Assembly: GCA_050084985.1 (NCBI GenBank)
Contig: JBITNC010000001.1
Coordinates: 15,066,001-15,130,000 of the forward strand
Direction: 5' to 3'
DNA length: 64,000 nucleotides
Origin: Nageia nagi
Lineage: Eukaryota > Pinophyta
The position numbers and the translations under genes were made by a program. Below, one piece after another: positions 59,170 to 64,000 of the stretch. The notes beneath the pieces are model-generated. The model was not told where the DNA came from and searched no databases. It saw only the letters and a list, made by a program, of their open reading frames with translations. Every line of letters starts with the position of its first letter. Position 1 is the stretch's first letter.

Positions 59170-61640
59170 ATGGTCAATCCATTGAGGCATCCTTGTACTC
59201 GCTACTCTCACCATCACCTTGGCCGCTAGTCTCACCTACCTCCTGACCCCTTTGACATGGTATTGTGGGACTACCTATGCTCTGCTCTTGTCCTGCTACT
59301 CATAGCTCAGCTAATCCTAGATGATGATGAGAAGTAGCAGTCACACTCTTGCTATGAGTGTAACTACCTATGCTCTGCTCTTGGCCTCTTTATGCATTAG
59401 AAGCACCTTGTGCTTTGTTAGTTGTAGTTGTAGGAATTGTACAAATATCTAAAGGAATGTAACCTGGATGAGGAATAGGATAGTCAACATCAAACGCATA
59501 TGCAAGAACACCTACCAACCAAGTATCCATAACTTCATGGTATTAATCTTGTTGCCTGCGCAAATATCTCAAATAAATGAGGAAGATTGCCTCTTTGTAC
59601 CTACTGATGTGTCGATTGTCCCATCCTATTGCTATAAAGTCTAAACCATGGCCCAAGATGTGTCTCTCTCCTATATATAACGATCATGCTCATCCCTATT
59701 CTTAACCATGTCCTTGTCAAAATGCTTATACTTCTCCAATTGAGCATGCATAAACTCATTATCTCCATGAGACTGGTCAAGAAATGATCAAGATTGAGCT
59801 AATAAAAACTTTAACTCTAAAATATTGCTTAGTATGGCATCAATGCTAAGAACCTATGGGATAGGTACCTCCTCCTCTATAGCTCCCTCTCTTATCTTTG
59901 CTACTTGAATCTTCTCAGCATGAGGGACATCCTCCTCACCCTGTATATCCATCTTAGGAATACCCCACTTAGGTCCCATCTCAATATCCTAAACCTCAAC
60001 CATATTAGGTCCAACCCTAGGATCATCTATGTGTTCACATACTCATTGACCTTGATCCTCCTCATCTCTCTCCTCTTGCTTAGCCTGCCACCAAGTAGCA
60101 AATACCTCAGTAACACCAACATCATCATCTATAACCTCCTCATCTATAGACTCCTCTTAAGTAGGATCGAGCTCTATATAAACCAAAGTTTGAAGGTCAT
60201 CAATGAGAAGATTCCCCTCTTATTGGTACTATACAAGCTCTAGAGAGATGTCTTGTATAAGGGTGAATTGGTGCATGATAGGATTAAACTAAAAATACTC
60301 TAGAAACTAAGTCCACTAGCCACTAAGGACCTTGGCCTATCTAATCCCTATAAGCTCAACCTCAACCTCATCCCATTTTGGATATAAATGGTAAGGCTTG
60401 AACCTAACATGATTTGGCACTAGCTAAGTAAGCATAGTGCAATAATAATGAATATCCCTATGGACTCTATATGATGGATGAATGTAAACATCCTCCCTCC
60501 ACCTCATGATGCTAGTAGGATACTCTTTATTGCTAGAAAAACCAAGAATAAGAAGTCCAAGAGGATGAGCCACTATAATGTGGTCATAGACTGATGCCTA
60601 AAGAGTAGTGGTCACTAACAATGAGGCTATGTGACCTTGAGAGTAGAAAAATAACTCTCTATAACATTGTGCCAACAAGGTATGCATCCAAGCATACACT
60701 GTGCCATGCTAAATCATGTCTACAGCAATAGGTAATAGTGACCATGGAAATCTACTGCTGCTCATATCAAGTAAGGCATAACATTGAATCATGCCCATAA
60801 AAAAGGAGAACCTGATGCTCCCCTTTTAGTCATCTTGCCAATACTGATAGTAACTAATGGCCATCGAGCTAATCTTGGACATAATTATATCCACTTTATT
60901 AGCTCCAAAAAAGTACAAAATGGTTGGTAGAATGTCATCTCTATTGATTGTGTGCTTAATACATCAACCATGAATAGGTAACTAATATAGACAATGAATT
61001 TCCTCCACATATATAATCATCTCCCTTATTGGGAGATGAAAGGTAGAAGTCGTGGAGTCCCACCTCTCAAGCAAATCAGCTAAAAGAGGATACTCCCAGC
61101 AGATATGACCCATGTAAGGTCTAGCCCCAAAATCCATACTCTAAAAGAAAGTGTGGTCTATAGCAATAAAAAAGGGACATTCCTTCTATAGGATGGTGGG
61201 ATAATGCCCTTTGGGCTTGAAGACATTCTGAACTTAGGAAGCTAAGTAATTAAGCTAAGTTAAAAAAAATTAAGGCTAAACATCATGATTGGATGAACAA
61301 GTTGTAGAATCATTGACATCCACTAGCTAAATGTTGGCGATCCTATAGCCCTTCAGCTTCGATCGATGACTGCAATCGAAAATTTGTGAAATTCCTAAAA
61401 GTACTTAAATCTAAAAAAATTCAAAATATAAATGGTTAAAAGATGTCTAAATTCAAAAATAATGATTCCTACGATTTTTATTTTTTAATTTAGCATCTAA
61501 AATTGGCATATTAAGCTAAAATAAAAAATAAGGATTTTAAAACCCTACCTCCTCTCTAATTGACCTCATCCGAACAACTGGTCTCCTCCTCAATGGCATC
61601 TTGGCCATACATGATAGCAATAACATCATGAAATAAGAAT
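59170..61640 (-). pseudogene. Plant-mobile-domain (PMD, aminotransferase-like) protein, decayed
   Basis: A minus-strand frame of about 700-800 codons with in-frame stops. Near 61020-61130 it reads FGARPYMGHICWEYPLLADL, ERWDSTTSTFHLPIREM and then LPIHG. This is the hallmark start of the plant mobile domain, where family members have W-x-P-E-T-x-T-F-H-L-P-x-G-E and then L-P-I-x-G. Further on come IQCYALLDMSSSRFPWSL, FSQGHIASLLVTTTL-like text, and VRFKPYHLYPKWDEVEVELI (60330-60410). The C-terminal 300 residues are acidic and low-complexity. The domain is found in transposon-borne and in domesticated (MAIN/MAIL) proteins. A possible intron lies between 61380 and 61560. Stops are mostly TAG where CAG is expected, so it is a pseudogene, most likely transposon-derived. 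Confidence 0.6.
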
Positions 61641-62041
61641 GATAAGGCTTGAAGCATAGAATAACAATGACAACCAAGAACATCGATGATTTTAAGTTAG
61701 ACATCAGTTATTTCCAAGGAATGTTGATGACTAGAAGCAGTCATCAATGACCCATAATACCATAAAAATACTAAAAATTTAAAAAATCAAAATAGGTGAA
61801 TAATGAATAAAACATTTAATATACAACCAATTAAGATAAAAACAACCAATTAAGAACAAAAAATATACAAATACCTAAACTCTCCTTCTAGTTTAAGTTT
61901 ATCTTAGGTATATAAAATAATAATAATAATAATAATACAAAAAATACTCAAACCTTTTTTCTAGTATAGGAATTTGGATGAAAAATGTGTACTTAGGGTC
62001 CCTTGTGAGGTGACATCAAGAAGACTATCATTAATGCCTCA

Positions 62042-62047
<6 letters not shown>
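61641..62047. other. Upstream flank of the PMD relic, no gene
   Basis: AT-rich; an AAT-type run lies at 61917-61937. No features recognised. Confidence 0.5.

Positions 62048-62104
<57 letters not shown>
62048..62104. repeat. TA microsatellite
   Basis: Nearly 30 uninterrupted TA units. Confidence 0.97.
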
Positions 62105-62108
<4 letters not shown>

Positions 62109-64000
62109 AAACCCTAAAAATTAAAAAAATGTGTCAAAGATAAAGAGAATAAACTTTTTTACTTACTGACTTGACCAAAGTTAAGTGTTTTAGAAAAACT
62201 AAAACTCATGAGTAATTTTGAATTCTAAAACTGATCTTTCTTTTGACAAATAAGAGAAGAATGGGTTTGGATATGACTATAAACATTGTATGAACTTTTG
62301 CATAAGATCATCATGTAACCTAACTACTGGGACAAAATGCAAAATGATCAAAATATTGTATTCGCAAGGCAACTTCTTTATTACATGCTAACTTTAGTAT
62401 ATGTTCGATGGCACAAAGACTCATCATGTATCTACCACAAAAAACACATAATATAGTGTTATTCTTTTTATAATTACATTATGTAAGGAGGATAATATTA
62501 TGCTATTCCTTCATTCTTTTATTCAATTATTCTTTCTCAATAAGATCCATGCTTTTAATTCTTGTTCCTTACTCCCCTTTTATTCTTTTATAAGTATTGT
62601 AATGAGTGTATAGTCTTTATAATTAGTCATTATTGTTAAGTTTTGTTAAGAATAGGAAAGTCTGGGTCATGTCTATATTGCCAATCTTAATCTTGTAAAT
62701 GTTAGTTAAAAATGCCATCTTATACAGTGTGAGCATTATTTATCTAGTCATTTGGATTAGATACAGAAATTGTACATAGTCCATGATAATGAGTGTTAAT
62801 ATTTTAAAGCTAGCTAAGTCTTTTTTGATTCTTATTACTGAGTGATATGTAAATAAGTCCCATATATTTTTCCTACAACACTACAACATAGTTGAGTCTT
62901 CATCGATAACTGTACATAGATCTAAGTCCAAAAGGCAATTTTATTTTGTTTAAGTCATGTTTGGGAAGTAATGTAACATGTAAGGGAAGTAAGTATCTAA
63001 GTCTAAGTTTGAGTCTTATAGGAGTTCAAGTTTGTAATATTCAGGTCCTGTAGACTTGGTACTCTTTCCAATAAATATTGTAAATGTGAGTCATTATCGA
63101 GTCAAATCAATCAACGGGTAATATTCTAAAGCTCATGGATTTCTAGAGAAAAGTTATATTGTACACCAAAAATCAATGGGCACTAAGTTAGTCCATTAGC
63201 AAGTGTTATCGAGGGACCAAATAGAAGAAATATTTTAGTGCATCCATTCTATAGACCTTGCCAAATTTGAGCAATGATGTCAGACCTTTTGTTGAAAATT
63301 GATGGGTGATAAGGCAACTCCCAGTCAGTTAATAGACCTCGTTAGAGAAAGTGAGACTCGTTAAGATGAAAAGATAATTATGAGATAAGGAGAACACTCG
63401 ATTCCACTTAATCAAGAGTGTTTGACCCTCGAGGCTCTATCAATGTGTCGAACTCGACTCATTTATACATGGAAATAACACTTCTTCCTTAGGTTTCAAT
63501 GTTATATTTTTCATCACCCTCATAGTTTCCACAACATAGAGCTACAATGATCTTCATAAATGGTTGTAGAGAGTTAGAGATAAATCATATCAATCAAGAC
63601 AATGAACCATACCTTGATAATCAACTATAGTTGCAATAAGATACAATCAAAGACAAGTTTGAGAGATTATTGTTGAGAATGTACAAAGGTTCAAAGTCTG
63701 TAGATTACTAGACATTGTTGCTAATTATAATAAGTCACTTTGCAATCTAGCATAATTAAAAAATTAAAGTTGTACATTTGTAAATAATTCTTTATTTCTA
63801 TTCTTAGTCAATAGGGAAATTAAGGGCAATAATGGTGTACAACCACCTATTGTAAATATATGCTTATAAATAGTGGACTATTGGAGGTCCAAAAGGTCAT
63901 ACATTTTAGCAAGGTTTTCCAGTGTATGAAATGCTATCATATATGATAATGCAATACAATGATACTTTTCCCTCTATAATTTATGGCTAGTTTATTATGT
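62105..64000. other. AT-rich intergenic DNA, no gene recognised
   Basis: No frame longer than 60 codons. A TATAAATA word at about 63867 followed by unique sequence could be part of an LTR promoter continuing beyond the window, but nothing else supports that. Confidence 0.5.

Noticed and set aside
59905-60243. 112-codon plus-strand frame
   Set aside because: Antisense shadow of the PMD relic, whose minus-strand reading matches a known family.

Overview
The window looks like intergenic DNA from a large, repeat-swollen seed-plant nuclear genome. A gymnosperm such as a conifer is my best guess, from the AT-richness, the nested and decayed LTR retrotransposons and the long LTRs; this is inference. 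I see no intact host gene, no tRNA or rRNA gene and no CRISPR. Almost everything recognisable is retrotransposon, mostly inactivated by C-to-T type stop codons and small frameshifts.

Layout. (1) 1-12162, minus strand: a Ty3/gypsy Tat-like element with 1.54-kb LTRs (the left one cut by the window edge), gag, protease, an extra RNase H placed before the reverse transcriptase, RT, RNase H, integrase, and then a long additional frame of about 1170 codons between integrase and the 3' LTR. (2) 12168-15521, minus: relic of an older small LTR element (one LTR, decayed primer site, AT-rich GCATGCA array). (3) 15522-22073: decayed DNA with a CA microsatellite, a dispersed gag-like repeat (18100-19370) and an unidentified coding relic. 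(4) 22074-25482: a young non-autonomous copia-derived element with nearly identical 489-bp LTRs, target duplication ACCAC and a five-unit hairpin array. (5) 25483-27890, minus: C-terminal part of a LINE. (6) 28000-34010, minus: a Ty3/gypsy chromovirus with a recognisable chromodomain remnant. (7) 35030-37101 and 46583-57520, plus: decayed Ty3 material, including a second Tat-like pol. It is interrupted by (8) a Ty1/copia element at 37102-46577 (2.07-kb LTRs, target duplication CAACA) and by (9) a 1380-bp solo LTR at 53013-54392 (target duplication GCTAC) of the same LTR family as element 1. (10) 59170-61640, minus: a decayed plant-mobile-domain protein gene. The remainder to 64000 is AT-rich with a TA microsatellite.

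The most striking observation is that the copia element (8) and the Tat-like gypsy elements (1 and 9), which belong to different superfamilies and use different primer sites, share a homologous U3 block in their LTRs. The block is built of repeats with TGACGTCA and TCCGGA motifs. The extra long frame of element 1, the two different positions of the second RNase H in two Tat-like elements, and the covarying hairpin array in element 4 also deserve checking.
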